A DNA stretch of 12,823 nucleotides from Anaerohalosphaeraceae bacterium (GTDB lineage: Bacteria; Planctomycetota; Phycisphaerae; Sedimentisphaerales; Anaerohalosphaeraceae), in assembly GCA_030671565.1 (NCBI GenBank), contig DAOVIC010000033.1:1-12823 (forward strand), written 5' to 3'. The number at the start of each line of letters is the position of its first letter. The first letter of the stretch is position 1. This document shows positions 6,661-12,823 of the stretch, one piece after another. The position numbers were made by a program, and so were the translations under genes. The notes beneath the pieces were generated by a model that was not told where the DNA came from, searched no databases, and saw only the letters and a list, made by a program, of their open reading frames with translations.

Positions 6661-8478
6661 TTAGGATTTATGGGTTTTTTGCAGTTCTACCTGTATTACG
6701 TTTATGTCGGCTGGGGTTATTCCGCCTATTCGCACAGCTTGTGCTAAGGTGGCGGGTCTGAATTCGGAGAGTTTGGCCTTTGCCTCGTTGCTGAGATGTT
6801 TTATCGCGTTGTAGTCGATATTTTCGGGCAGTTTGATATTTTCCAGTTTTCTGAAACTTTCGATCTGCCTGACCTGCCGCTTGAGGTATCCTTCGTAGCG
6901 AGCTTCGATCACCGCAGCTTCCAGTACGTCCGGGGGAAGCTGCATCTCTTTTATAGTTTTATCGTCAGCTAGATTATCTGCAAGGGGGTTGGAGGTCTGC
7001 TTTAGCTGGTGCCACATGGTAAGTCCCGCATCTCGTGTGCTCTTTAGATATTTTTCAAGGCTGGCAATTTTTTCGATCTTGCTGTTGAATCGTTTCCAGC
7101 GTTTGTCATCAACCATACCTATTCGGCGGCCTATTGGGGTTAGTCTTCTGTCGGCATTGTCGCTGCGCAGAGTGAGGCGGTACTCGGCACGTGAGGTGAA
7201 CATTCGGTATGGTTCGTCAATGTGCTTTGTCAGGAGGTCATCGATTAGTACGCCTATGTAGGCTTCGTCTCGAGCGAGGACGAGTGGGTCACTGCCGGAT
7301 AATTTCAGTACAGCATTTATGCCGGCGATAAGTCCCTGACCTGCTGCTTCTTCGTAACCGCTTGTGCCGTTGATCTGACCTGCAAGGAAAAGTCCTTCAA
7401 ATTTTCGGGTTTCGAGATTGGGCCTTAACTGCGAAGCCGGGCAGTAATCGTATTCGATGGCGTAAGCGTAACAGGTGATCCTGGCGTTTTCTGTTCCGGG
7501 TAAAAGGCGGATCATTTCATCCTGAACATCGGCGGGAAATGAGGTGCTTATGCCGTTACAGTAGATCGTTGAGATTGCCTCGTCTTCTGGTTCAAGGTGG
7601 ACAAGGTGGCGGGTTTTGTCGGCAAATCTTACGATCTTTGTTTCGATGCTGGGGCAATATCTAGGACCTGTCGATTCAATCTGGCCTGTATACATCGGGG
7701 CCAGGTGAAGATTGTCTCGAAGGAGTTTGTGTATTTTTTCGTTTGTATGTGTGATCCAGCATGGTATCTGTTTGCGGTCGATCTTGTCGGTCATAAAGGA
7801 GAACGGCTTGGGTTCATCGTCGCCAGGTTGAATTTCAAGTTTATCAAGATCAACAGTTGAAGCGTCCAGCCTGGCGGGAGTACCGGTTTTGAGCCTGCCC
7901 ATTTTAAGGCCAAGGGCTTTGAGGCTTTTGCTTAATTCGTTGCTGGCAGGCTCATCGATCCTACCCCCCTGCCATTGCTTTTCTCCCATATGCATGACGC
8001 CGGTTAGAAATGTTCCAGCGGTAATTATGACGGTTGGGGCGTTGAAAGTTACGCCTGAGCTTAAACGGACACCTTTTACTTTTGTGTTTTCAACCAGTAC
8101 TTCAGCGACTTGGCCTTCGACGATGGTGAGGTTTTCAGTTTGTTCGAGTGTTTTGCGGACGTAATCCTTGTACTTGTATTTATCGGCTTGTGCGCGGGGG
8201 CCTCGGACTGCGGGGCCTTTTGAACTGTTTAAGAGGCGAAACTGTATTCCGGTGGCGTCGATCGCCTTTGCCATGATCCCGCCGAGGGCATCTATCTCGC
8301 GGACTATCTGGCCTTTTGCGAGACCTCCGATGGCGGGATTGCAGCTCATTTTTGCAATGGTTTCGCAGCTCATCGTGATAAGCAGGGTTTTGGCGGAGAG
8401 TGTGGCGGCGGCGTGTGCTGCTTCTGCTCCGGCGTGACCGGCACCGACAACGATACAATCATAGTTGGTGCTATTCAT
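6661..8478 (-). CDS. mnmG: tRNA U34 carboxymethylaminomethyl-modifying enzyme, FAD subunit
   Basis: MnmG (GidA) works with the GTPase MnmE to build the 5-carboxymethylaminomethyl group on wobble uridine 34 of certain tRNAs, using FAD, NADH and methylenetetrahydrofolate or glycine. The 605 residues are close to the usual ~620-630. The FAD dinucleotide motif GAGHAGAEA is at 12-20. The cysteine motif SCNPAIGGLAKGQ is at 45-57 (C46), followed by SSKGPAVRGPRAQ at 85-97. The second conserved cysteine is in GPRYCPSIETK (C275). The late motif GQINGTSGYEEAAGQG is present. The start overlaps the acpS stop by one base (TGATG), so translation is probably coupled. mnmE and rsmG, frequent neighbours in other bacteria, are not in the window. 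Confidence 0.98.
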   Translation of the reverse strand: MNSTNYDCIVVGAGHAGAEAAHAAATLSAKTLLITMSCETIAKMSCNPAIGGLAKGQIVREIDALGGIMAKAIDATGIQFRLLNSSKGPAVRGPRAQADKYKYKDYVRKTLEQTENLTIVEGQVAEVLVENTKVKGVRLSSGVTFNAPTVIITAGTFLTGVMHMGEKQWQGGRIDEPASNELSKSLKALGLKMGRLKTGTPARLDASTVDLDKLEIQPGDDEPKPFSFMTDKIDRKQIPCWITHTNEKIHKLLRDNLHLAPMYTGQIESTGPRYCPSIETKIVRFADKTRHLVHLEPEDEAISTIYCNGISTSFPADVQDEMIRLLPGTENARITCYAYAIEYDYCPASQLRPNLETRKFEGLFLAGQINGTSGYEEAAGQGLIAGINAVLKLSGSDPLVLARDEAYIGVLIDDLLTKHIDEPYRMFTSRAEYRLTLRSDNADRRLTPIGRRIGMVDDKRWKRFNSKIEKIASLEKYLKSTRDAGLTMWHQLKQTSNPLADNLADDKTIKEMQLPPDVLEAAVIEARYEGYLKRQVRQIESFRKLENIKLPENIDYNAIKHLSNEAKAKLSEFRPATLAQAVRIGGITPADINVIQVELQKTHKS

Positions 8479-8864
8479 CAGACTTCACGCAAGGCAACAA
8501 CGGAGGCGATGGCAAAGTTGGCCGTGTGAGTTATGCTCAATGTGATCTGTTCGATCCCGGACTGCTGGGCGATGTTCTTTACTTCACCTGTGATCTCGAC
8601 GACGGGCTGGCCCAGGGGATTGTTGACGACCTCGATGTCGGTCCATGCTATCTTGCCGCGCCAGCCTGTTCCGAGGAGTTTTAGAACCGCTTCCTTTGCG
8701 GCAAATCTTCCGGCAAGTTTTTCTGTGGTGTTCTTTACCGCGGCAGCATCGTTTTGCTCGCGTTGGGTAAAAACACGATCCAGGAACCTCTCGCTGTGCC
8801 TTTCGATGAGATTTTCAATCCTTGGAAAATCTACAAGATCAATACCATGTGCTACAATTTTCAT
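8478..8864 (-). CDS. acpS: Holo-[acyl-carrier-protein] synthase
   Basis: AcpS moves the 4'-phosphopantetheine arm from coenzyme A to the serine of acyl carrier protein, activating fatty-acid synthesis. The 128-residue length is typical. The metal and CoA site motif GIDLVD is at 7-12 (D9). The signature RFAAKEAVLK is at 53-62 (E58). The C-terminal strand SITHTANFAIASVV corresponds to the usual SISH....A.A. The stop codon overlaps the mnmG start by one base. The ribosome binding site is weak, and the gene sits 40 bp after the parvulin-like lipoprotein gene, so it is most likely read from that gene's promoter. Confidence 0.97.
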   Translation of the reverse strand: MKIVAHGIDLVDFPRIENLIERHSERFLDRVFTQREQNDAAAVKNTTEKLAGRFAAKEAVLKLLGTGWRGKIAWTDIEVVNNPLGQPVVEITGEVKNIAQQSGIEQITLSITHTANFAIASVVALREV

Positions 8865-8904
8865 AACTTAGTCATTCGTTTTTAGTCGTTAGCCGTTTGT
8901 TTTT

Positions 8905-10140
8905 CTATTCGGGTCTTAGCTGCCTGAATGCAATGTCTATGCAGGCATCGATAAATCTTTCGTTGTCGGTGATGGCGGCAGCGGTTGCCAATTGGCGGTA
9001 TATCTTTTCATACTGAGCAAATTGCCGCTCCAGCCTTATCTGAAGCTCAAGGAGGTTCTGGATATTTTCAAGTTCCACGACACCGGCATCGTGCCTCGAT
9101 TCGATCTTCATAATAAATATTCTATCTTCGGCATCGATAGGGCCAATAACTTCTCCGGCTTTTGCCATACGGGCTTGAGCTTCCAATATATCGTAAGGCG
9201 ACATTAAACCGCCCGGCGTGTAAAAGTCAATGCCATCTTTATATGGTCCATGAAAGCCAGCGGCGATCTGGGCGAAATCATCGCCGGCATCTATTCGGCT
9301 TCGCAGGTTTTGTGCAATGCGCATCGCGGCCTGGTAAGGGCTTTCTCCCTTTGATGCACCTACCTGGCTTTTGTCGAGTTGGGCCGGACGAATCTCAATC
9401 AGGCGAAAGCGTGTTTCCTGGTCAGCCTTTTTGTACTGCGATTTCAGGGCATTGAGAATTCTGCTCATTTCGGGATGTTGACTTATCGATCCCCTGTCGA
9501 AGTATGCATCCTGGAGGGCCTTTAGTTCGCTGTAACGCTGGAGTATTTCGTTTCGCGAAACCGTTTCATCGGTTTTAATTTTTGTTGCTAAATAAGACTG
9601 CTTCAAAAAAACCTTTTTCTTGTAATCGCGAAAACTATCCCAACCATCAAAGCCCTTTTCCTTTATGTCTTTGAGGGCTTCGTAATTACTTGCGAATGCT
9701 GCGGCGTACCTGTTTACCTCTTTTTCAACGGCTTTGTCGAGAGTTTCGTCTATGTTTGCCGGTGCGTTTTTCCGGGCGACGTGGCAGAGGAGTATGTCCT
9801 TGATCTGCTCCGATACCATATAGGAGATAGTGTCATAACTTTGCTCACGGAAAGAGGCAGGGTCTCCGCTTGCGGCCATTGGTCTTAGATAATCCAATAG
9901 CCCTGCGGAAGAGAGGATATCATTGGCTGTAATGGTTTCGCCGGCAACTGAAATTGTCATACCGCCTTTAGATGTCGTCACATTTTGCGATTGCGGGCGA
10001 GGTTTTGCCGTCGGAGCCGGCCTGTCATAGCTTTTCTTCACAAATCGCTCGGGCTTTTCACATCCGGTGAATATTAAAGCCGCCAGTACAATCGCAACAA
10101 TAAGCCTTAATCGGCGTTCTTTGGTCTTTTCCATTGACAT
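8905..10140 (-). CDS. Parvulin/SurA-like peptidyl-prolyl isomerase lipoprotein
   Basis: The mature protein has a SurA-type helical N-terminal region (about 60-235) and one parvulin-like domain (about 243-350). The domain runs from RFRLIEIRP through AMRIAQNLRSRIDAGDDFAQ and YTPGGLMSPYDI to GPIDAEDRIFIMKIESR. Such proteins chaperone or isomerise secreted and outer-membrane proteins in the periplasm. A basic start, hydrophobic stretch 12-24 and FTGC with C27 suggest a lipoprotein; Glu at +2 would favour the outer membrane by the E. coli rule. I start at 10140, where GGAG lies five bases upstream, giving 411 residues. An upstream ATG at 10236 would add 32 residues, but it overlaps a perfect TATAAT box and buries the signal peptide. 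Isomerase activity is uncertain, since only one weakly matching parvulin domain is seen. Confidence 0.82.
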   Translation of the reverse strand: MSMEKTKERRLRLIVAIVLAALIFTGCEKPERFVKKSYDRPAPTAKPRPQSQNVTTSKGGMTISVAGETITANDILSSAGLLDYLRPMAASGDPASFREQSYDTISYMVSEQIKDILLCHVARKNAPANIDETLDKAVEKEVNRYAAAFASNYEALKDIKEKGFDGWDSFRDYKKKVFLKQSYLATKIKTDETVSRNEILQRYSELKALQDAYFDRGSISQHPEMSRILNALKSQYKKADQETRFRLIEIRPAQLDKSQVGASKGESPYQAAMRIAQNLRSRIDAGDDFAQIAAGFHGPYKDGIDFYTPGGLMSPYDILEAQARMAKAGEVIGPIDAEDRIFIMKIESRHDAGVVELENIQNLLELQIRLERQFAQYEKIYRQLATAAAITDNERFIDACIDIAFRQLRPE

Positions 10141-10234
10141 CTGTACTCCAATAATCTGCTCAACAAACTCGGCGATCCCGGAACAGGCGGGATCCATATT
10201 ATATTTGTGAACCGAACCTTTCTGAACATAGGTC

Positions 10235-10263
10235 ATTATACAAAAAGAAAGGGATGTTGCGAA
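10235..10263 (-). promoter_or_regulatory. Sigma70-type promoter of the parvulin-acpS-mnmG block
   Basis: On the minus strand the -10 is a perfect TATAAT (10240 down to 10235). It is preceded after 17 bp by TTCGCA (10263 down to 10258), four of six to the -35 consensus. Transcription would begin near 10228, leaving a leader of about 90 bases before the chosen start at 10140. This argues against translation from the ATG at 10236. Confidence 0.6.
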
Positions 10264-10403
10264 TTTTTTCTGGAAATGGGTTCGAATGGCTAAAAGGGGT
10301 TTTTAGCGGAAGAAGGGGTATCTGGTTGAGAAAGTATGGGCAAGCGGCAGGTTTTTATTGAATTTTATTATACAGTTCTATAAGCTATGAGGATGTTTAA
10401 GTA

Positions 10404-10433
10404 ACTCAAACTGACCGATCGGCCAGTTTGAGT
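10404..10433. promoter_or_regulatory. 30-bp near-perfect palindrome, probable operator
   Basis: Arms ACTCAAACTG (10404-10413) and CAGTTTGAGT (10424-10433) are perfectly complementary. The centre, ACCGATCGGC, is palindromic except for one A/C pair (10414 against 10423). The core resembles GACCGATCGGTC-type operators bound by TetR-family repressors. No T-run follows on either strand, so it is a poor terminator. It lies 42 bp ahead of the small lipoprotein gene and about 140 bp from the promoter of the opposite block. A weak promoter, TTGAAT (10358) and TATAAG (10379) with a 15-bp spacer, precedes it. No regulator gene is in the window. Confidence 0.55.
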
Positions 10434-10475
10434 ACGTGAATATTTGATATTGAAAACTAATATTGGAGAAAACTA

Positions 10476-10871
10476 ATGAAGTCAATCTTTACTAATTTGA
10501 TGATCCTCGTGGCTGTCGTCTCTGTTACGTGTGTATTGACAGGATGCGAAGCGGAAAAAAAGCTGGCCGAATGCAAGCAGAATGCGGCAGAATTGCAGGA
10601 AAAGCTGGATGCTAATGAGGCAGAGATAGCCAAGCTTAAACTTGCTGAGCATGGCTATGGGATGGCTCTTATAGAAACCATGACGTCTAATGAGGAATTG
10701 GACAAGGAAAACAAGGCTCTCAAGCAGGAAAATGCCAAGCTGATAAAAGCTCGCATTCGTACCCCTGCGCAAGAAGAGAATATCCGCAAGGGTTTAAAGG
10801 ATCTTCGTAAGTTACAAAGGGAAAATGCTGAACGTCTGCAGAAAGAAGCAACCAAAAAGCCTGCGGAATAA
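10476..10871 (+). CDS. Small coiled-coil lipoprotein
   Basis: A 131-residue protein with a type II signal peptide: charged start, hydrophobic 8-20, lipobox LTGC with C24. The mature part is almost all charged helix rich in Ala, Glu, Lys and Leu. Leucines and other apolar residues are spaced in heptad fashion over about 28-60 and 73-125, so a coiled coil is very likely. Glu at +2 suggests the outer membrane by the E. coli rule. It resembles Lpp-like or other spacer lipoproteins in style only; I do not recognise a family. GGAGAA five bases before the ATG fixes the start. The gene stands alone: a palindrome upstream and a strong terminator downstream make it a one-gene unit, which suggests its own regulation. 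Confidence 0.8.
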   Translation: MKSIFTNLMILVAVVSVTCVLTGCEAEKKLAECKQNAAELQEKLDANEAEIAKLKLAEHGYGMALIETMTSNEELDKENKALKQENAKLIKARIRTPAQEENIRKGLKDLRKLQRENAERLQKEATKKPAE

Positions 10872-10904
10872 CGTCCTATAATATTCAGGGGGCTTCTCAA
10901 ATAT

Positions 10905-10938
10905 ACCCGGCTATATATTTGCTTATAGCCGGGTTTTT
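10905..10938 (+). terminator. Intrinsic terminator after the coiled-coil lipoprotein gene
   Basis: A perfect 11-bp stem, ACCCGGCTATA (10905-10915) with TATAGCCGGGT (10924-10934), has an 8-base loop and is followed by a run of T. It begins 34 bases after the stop codon. Confidence 0.93.
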
Positions 10939-10959
10939 AATGGTATCAGTGTCATTAGC

Positions 10960-11012
10960 GGGGGTTTTTTGTGTTTTCGGGGGTGTTTTGTGTTTGCTTA
11001 GGGTGTTTTTTG
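10960..11012 (+). repeat. G/T-rich direct repeats ahead of the pseudopilin gene
   Basis: Two adjacent 19-bp units, GGGGGTTTTTTGTGTTTTC (10960-10978) and GGGGGTGTTTTGTGTTTGC (10979-10997), match at 17 positions. A third, decayed copy starts at GGGTGTTTTTTG (11001-11012). The strand is almost entirely G and T. It lies between the lipoprotein terminator and the pseudopilin gene. Function is unknown; slippage expansion or a protein binding array are both possible. Confidence 0.7.
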
Positions 11013-11102
11013 ACTAAGCGGGCTTGCCAATTGGACGATATCCGGAAGAGCGGTGTATATGCGCAAAGTTTAATGAGCATTCATGGTTTTGATATGGATC
11101 CA

Positions 11103-11600
11103 ATGGTCAAACAGAAAGGTTTTACCCTGATAGAAATACTGATCGTGGTCTCTATCCTCGGGATAATGGCAGCGATCATCATGCCCGAATTTCATGGACA
11201 TACCACTAAAGCAAAAGAAGCCGCTGCTAAAGAAACCCTTCAGATGGCAAGGGGGCAAATAGGGCTTTTTAAAATTCAGCACAAAGGCTTGACCCCGGGA
11301 TATTCTAATGGAGTTCTTGGGCCGGAGGGAATGATCTTACTGCATTTTACATATTGCTCCGACATTAATGGGGCCCTAACGAATTCAAAAACACCAACTG
11401 GAAACTTTATTTATGGCCCTTATATGAACGATTACCCTAAAAACCCGTTTAATAACCGGCATAGTACTTTAACAATTGATACGGGTAATTTTCCGGAAGC
11501 AAAAGGTAACCATGGCTGGATATACAAAGCTTCGACAGGTGAAATAAGATTAGATTGGCCCGGAACTGATTCAAAGGGGACTGCTTATTATAGCTATTGA
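11103..11600 (+). CDS. Type II secretion pseudopilin-like protein (GspG style)
   Basis: A prepilin with leader MVKQKG and cleavage before FTLIEILIVVSILG. The Glu at mature position 5, needed for methylation and assembly, is present, and the hydrophobic segment ends at MPEF. The mature domain has GspG-like features: K..AAAKETLQMARGQIGLFKIQHKG, GPYMNDYPKNPFN and a C-terminal GWIYKASTGEIRL. Pseudopilins form the periplasmic piston of type II secretion systems after processing by a prepilin peptidase. I chose the ATG at 11103 because a six-residue leader is typical and GGATCCA precedes it; 11094 and 11073 are possible, with equally weak ribosome binding sites. The frame is open back to 10971, but that part is G/T-rich and unlike protein. 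No other secretion gene is nearby, so this is an orphan pseudopilin whose machinery is encoded elsewhere. Confidence 0.82.
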   Translation: MVKQKGFTLIEILIVVSILGIMAAIIMPEFHGHTTKAKEAAAKETLQMARGQIGLFKIQHKGLTPGYSNGVLGPEGMILLHFTYCSDINGALTNSKTPTGNFIYGPYMNDYPKNPFNNRHSTLTIDTGNFPEAKGNHGWIYKASTGEIRLDWPGTDSKGTAYYSY

Positions 11601-11644
11601 TCATAAAAAAGAGACGACCAGATAAGGCCGCTTTATGTAAGCGC

Positions 11645-11688
11645 AAAAAAAAGAAGCAAACCCTAAGGCTTGCTTCTTTTATTATTTT
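11645..11688. terminator. Bidirectional terminator between converging genes
   Basis: AAGAAGCAA (11651-11659) pairs with TTGCTTCTT (11670-11678) around a 10-base loop. On the plus strand it is followed by a T-rich tail (TTATTATTTT). On the minus strand the preceding A-run (11645-11652) becomes a run of T. It can therefore end both the pseudopilin transcript and the PEP-CTERM transcript. Confidence 0.88.
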
Positions 11689-11727
11689 GTCTAAGCTTAA
11701 GTGCTTATGTTCAAACCAAAGTCATAA

Positions 11728-12297
11728 TTATTTACGACGACGGAGGAACAGGCCACCGAGACCGAGCAAAGCCATAGTCATCGGCTCTGGGATAACGGTA
11801 ATAGTTGCAACGCCATAATCATCGCCGTCACCAACAACAGCGTCAGACCCATCAAAGCCGCCTGAAACTACATCGATAGTTGTTGTTGCAGTTACAACAA
11901 AAGATATTGTTGCCATATCACCGGCTGTAGGAGGACCAAACGGAGAAGCAGCATACAAACCAGCCAAGCGAAGAGCAAAACCTTCTGCGTCAGCAGTCAA
12001 TATACCTACTGGTGGGAGGAGATTATCCCAGCCATCCTCATAGAAAGGAGCGCCAGTATAAAGACCATCTGGATTAAACACAACATCCTGATAAGAACCA
12101 GCGGTTACGTCAATAATCAGATCAGAGAAACCACCATAAAAAGTCTCCGGCGTGGTATTACCTATAACAATACTGACTATGTCACCTACGATAGCAGTAG
12201 TGGCAGCGCTACCATTGACCAAAACATTCATTGAAACATCTGCAGATGCAATTGAAACGATCCCCAGTACTAATGCCAAAACCAACAACTTTTTCAT
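11728..12297 (-). CDS. PEP-CTERM sorting-domain protein 1
   Basis: A 189-residue secreted protein. A Sec signal peptide spans about 1-19 (MKKLLVLALVLGIVSIASA, cleavage before DV). The middle is rich in Val, Thr, Gly and Asp with a beta-strand pattern: VGDIVSIVIGN, YGGFSDLIIDVTAG and MATISFVVTATTTIDVV. This loosely recalls cohesin-like or other beta-sandwich domains, without firm identification. The C-terminal sorting tail is P170-E171-P172, a hydrophobic helix MALLGLGGLFL and RRRK. PEP-CTERM proteins are recognised by an exosortase (EpsH family), cleaved and delivered to the cell surface or matrix; no exosortase gene is in the window. AAGGGG seven bases before the ATG at 12297 sets the start. 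An in-frame ATG at 12360 would bury the signal peptide behind 21 residues and is rejected. Paralogue of the next gene on this strand. Confidence 0.88.
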   Translation of the reverse strand: MKKLLVLALVLGIVSIASADVSMNVLVNGSAATTAIVGDIVSIVIGNTTPETFYGGFSDLIIDVTAGSYQDVVFNPDGLYTGAPFYEDGWDNLLPPVGILTADAEGFALRLAGLYAASPFGPPTAGDMATISFVVTATTTIDVVSGGFDGSDAVVGDGDDYGVATITVIPEPMTMALLGLGGLFLRRRK

Positions 12298-12518
12298 CGT
12301 GAAACCCCTTTCTTTTCTTATTAATCTCTGAACGACCTGCTTTTTAAAAGACCAGGCCACGAAGTAGCAGAAAATACAACTTTTAACCTAGATTGGTTCT
12401 CAATAAAACACAGCTTTTAATACTCCTTTATTTTACCAACCAAGCCTGTGAAATGCAAGGAAAAACCCTTGCTTTTGAAAACTTTTTCTGTGACCGACCT
12501 TCCACCCCATTTTTTATG
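12298..12518 (-). other. Leader region before PEP-CTERM gene 1
   Basis: About 220 bp without a gene. A weak promoter can be read on the minus strand as TTGCAT (12458-12453) and TAAAAT (12435-12430) with a 17-bp spacer, which would give a leader of about 125 bases. A small inverted repeat, GCAAGG/CCTTGC (12455-12460 and 12467-12472), overlaps its -35. Nothing else stands out. Confidence 0.3.
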
Positions 12519-12547
12519 AAAAAAGGGGCACGCTTTACGCTTGCCCC
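12519..12547 (-). terminator. Intrinsic terminator of PEP-CTERM gene 2
   Basis: On the minus strand, GGGGCA (12547-12542) pairs with TGCCCC (12530-12525) and six T follow (12524-12519). It lies about 48 bases after the stop codon of the gene ending at 12595. It separates the two PEP-CTERM genes into independent transcripts. A weaker AT-rich hairpin, AAAACTCT/AGAGTTTT at 12562-12586, precedes it. Confidence 0.88.
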
Positions 12548-12594
12548 CTCTATTGTACATCAAAACTCTAATGCAGCCAGAGTTTTCTGATATC

Positions 12595-12823
12595 TTAGCG
12601 ACGACGACGCAGGAACAGACCGCCAAGACCGAGCAGAGCCATTGTCATTGGTTCTGGGACAAAATTTACGACACCATAAACATCTTCTGGGCCAACAACA
12701 GCAGCAGCACCATCAAAGCTACCGGCAACAGCATCAATAGTTGTATTACCGGTTGCGGTGAAAGTTATTGTTGCCATTGTACCAGCTGTAGGAGGGCCAA
12801 ACGGAGCGCCAGCATACAAACCA
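12595..12823 (-). CDS. PEP-CTERM sorting-domain protein 2, 5' end outside window
   Basis: Only the last 75 codons are present; the gene continues past the right edge. The visible part reads GLYAGAPFGPPTAG, MATITFTATGNTTIDAV and then VPEPMTMALLGLGGLFL with four arginines. It aligns without large gaps to the C-terminal half of PEP-CTERM protein 1, so the two are paralogues in tandem. The TTG at 12819 is an internal leucine, not a start, because similarity extends past it to the window edge. As with its neighbour, surface delivery by an exosortase is expected from the tail. Its function is unknown. Confidence 0.85.
   Translation of the reverse strand, partial: GLYAGAPFGPPTAGTMATITFTATGNTTIDAVAGSFDGAAAVVGPEDVYGVVNFVPEPMTMALLGLGGLFLRRRR

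Noticed and set aside
10971..11102. N-terminal extension of the pseudopilin frame back to an ATG at 10971
   Set aside because: It is encoded largely by the G/T-rich repeat, has an odd Cys-rich composition, lacks a ribosome binding site, and would place 50 residues before the prepilin cleavage site.
12298..12360. Upstream start for PEP-CTERM gene 1
   Set aside because: It would put 21 charged residues before a textbook signal peptide, and the AAGGGG ribosome binding site lies inside this stretch at the right distance from 12297.
12455..12472. Inverted repeat GCAAGG/CCTTGC with a 6-base loop and four T following on the plus strand
   Set aside because: The stem is only 6 bp and no plus-strand gene ends here. 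It is mentioned only as part of the leader region.
1..12823. CRISPR array, tRNA, rRNA, insertion sequence or phage-like genes
   Set aside because: I found no regularly spaced repeats, no RNA-gene signatures, no transposase or integrase motifs and no flanking target duplications.

Overview
The window looks like chromosomal DNA of a planctomycete, most likely of the Phycisphaerae/Sedimentisphaerales type. Two neighbouring secreted proteins end in the motif PEPMTMALLGLGGLF followed by an arginine cluster. There is also a lone GspG-like pseudopilin and a very large AsmA-like envelope protein. Lineage is inferred from protein style only; there is no rRNA or other phylogenetic marker here. Base composition looks even across the core genes, and I see no IS element, phage gene, tRNA, rRNA or CRISPR array.

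Layout. (1) 1-1730, plus strand: the 3' end of a UbiE/MenG-type quinone methyltransferase, a degenerate HD-domain protein with its own promoter and ribosome binding site, and coaD (coenzyme A synthesis). (2) 1744-10140, minus strand, read right to left: a parvulin-like lipoprotein, acpS, mnmG, purD and a 1127-residue AsmA-like protein. acpS and mnmG overlap by one base. Larger gaps before purD (146 bp) and before the AsmA gene (115 bp) leave room for separate control. A good sigma70-type promoter (10235-10263) starts this block. (3) 10264-11600, plus strand: a control region with a 30-bp near-perfect palindrome, a small coiled-coil lipoprotein closed by a strong intrinsic terminator, a G/T-rich repeat patch, and an orphan type II pseudopilin. 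(4) 11645-12823, minus strand: a terminator shared by converging genes, then two paralogous PEP-CTERM proteins, the second cut by the window edge, separated by an intergenic region with a strong terminator.

How the genes relate. The central block mixes housekeeping functions (holo-ACP synthase, tRNA wobble-uridine modification, purine synthesis) with envelope biogenesis (parvulin-like chaperone lipoprotein, AsmA-like putative lipid-transfer protein). With CoaD, which makes the precursor of the CoA that AcpS consumes, the window covers two steps of 4'-phosphopantetheine supply, though on opposite strands and in separate transcripts. The right end is envelope and secretion accessory: lipoprotein, pseudopilin and exosortase-type substrates.

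No clearly new multi-gene system is visible. The best leads are the HD-fold protein that has lost its metal ligands, the regular ~115-120-residue repeats in the AsmA-like protein, the palindrome before the lipoprotein, and the paired PEP-CTERM paralogues.
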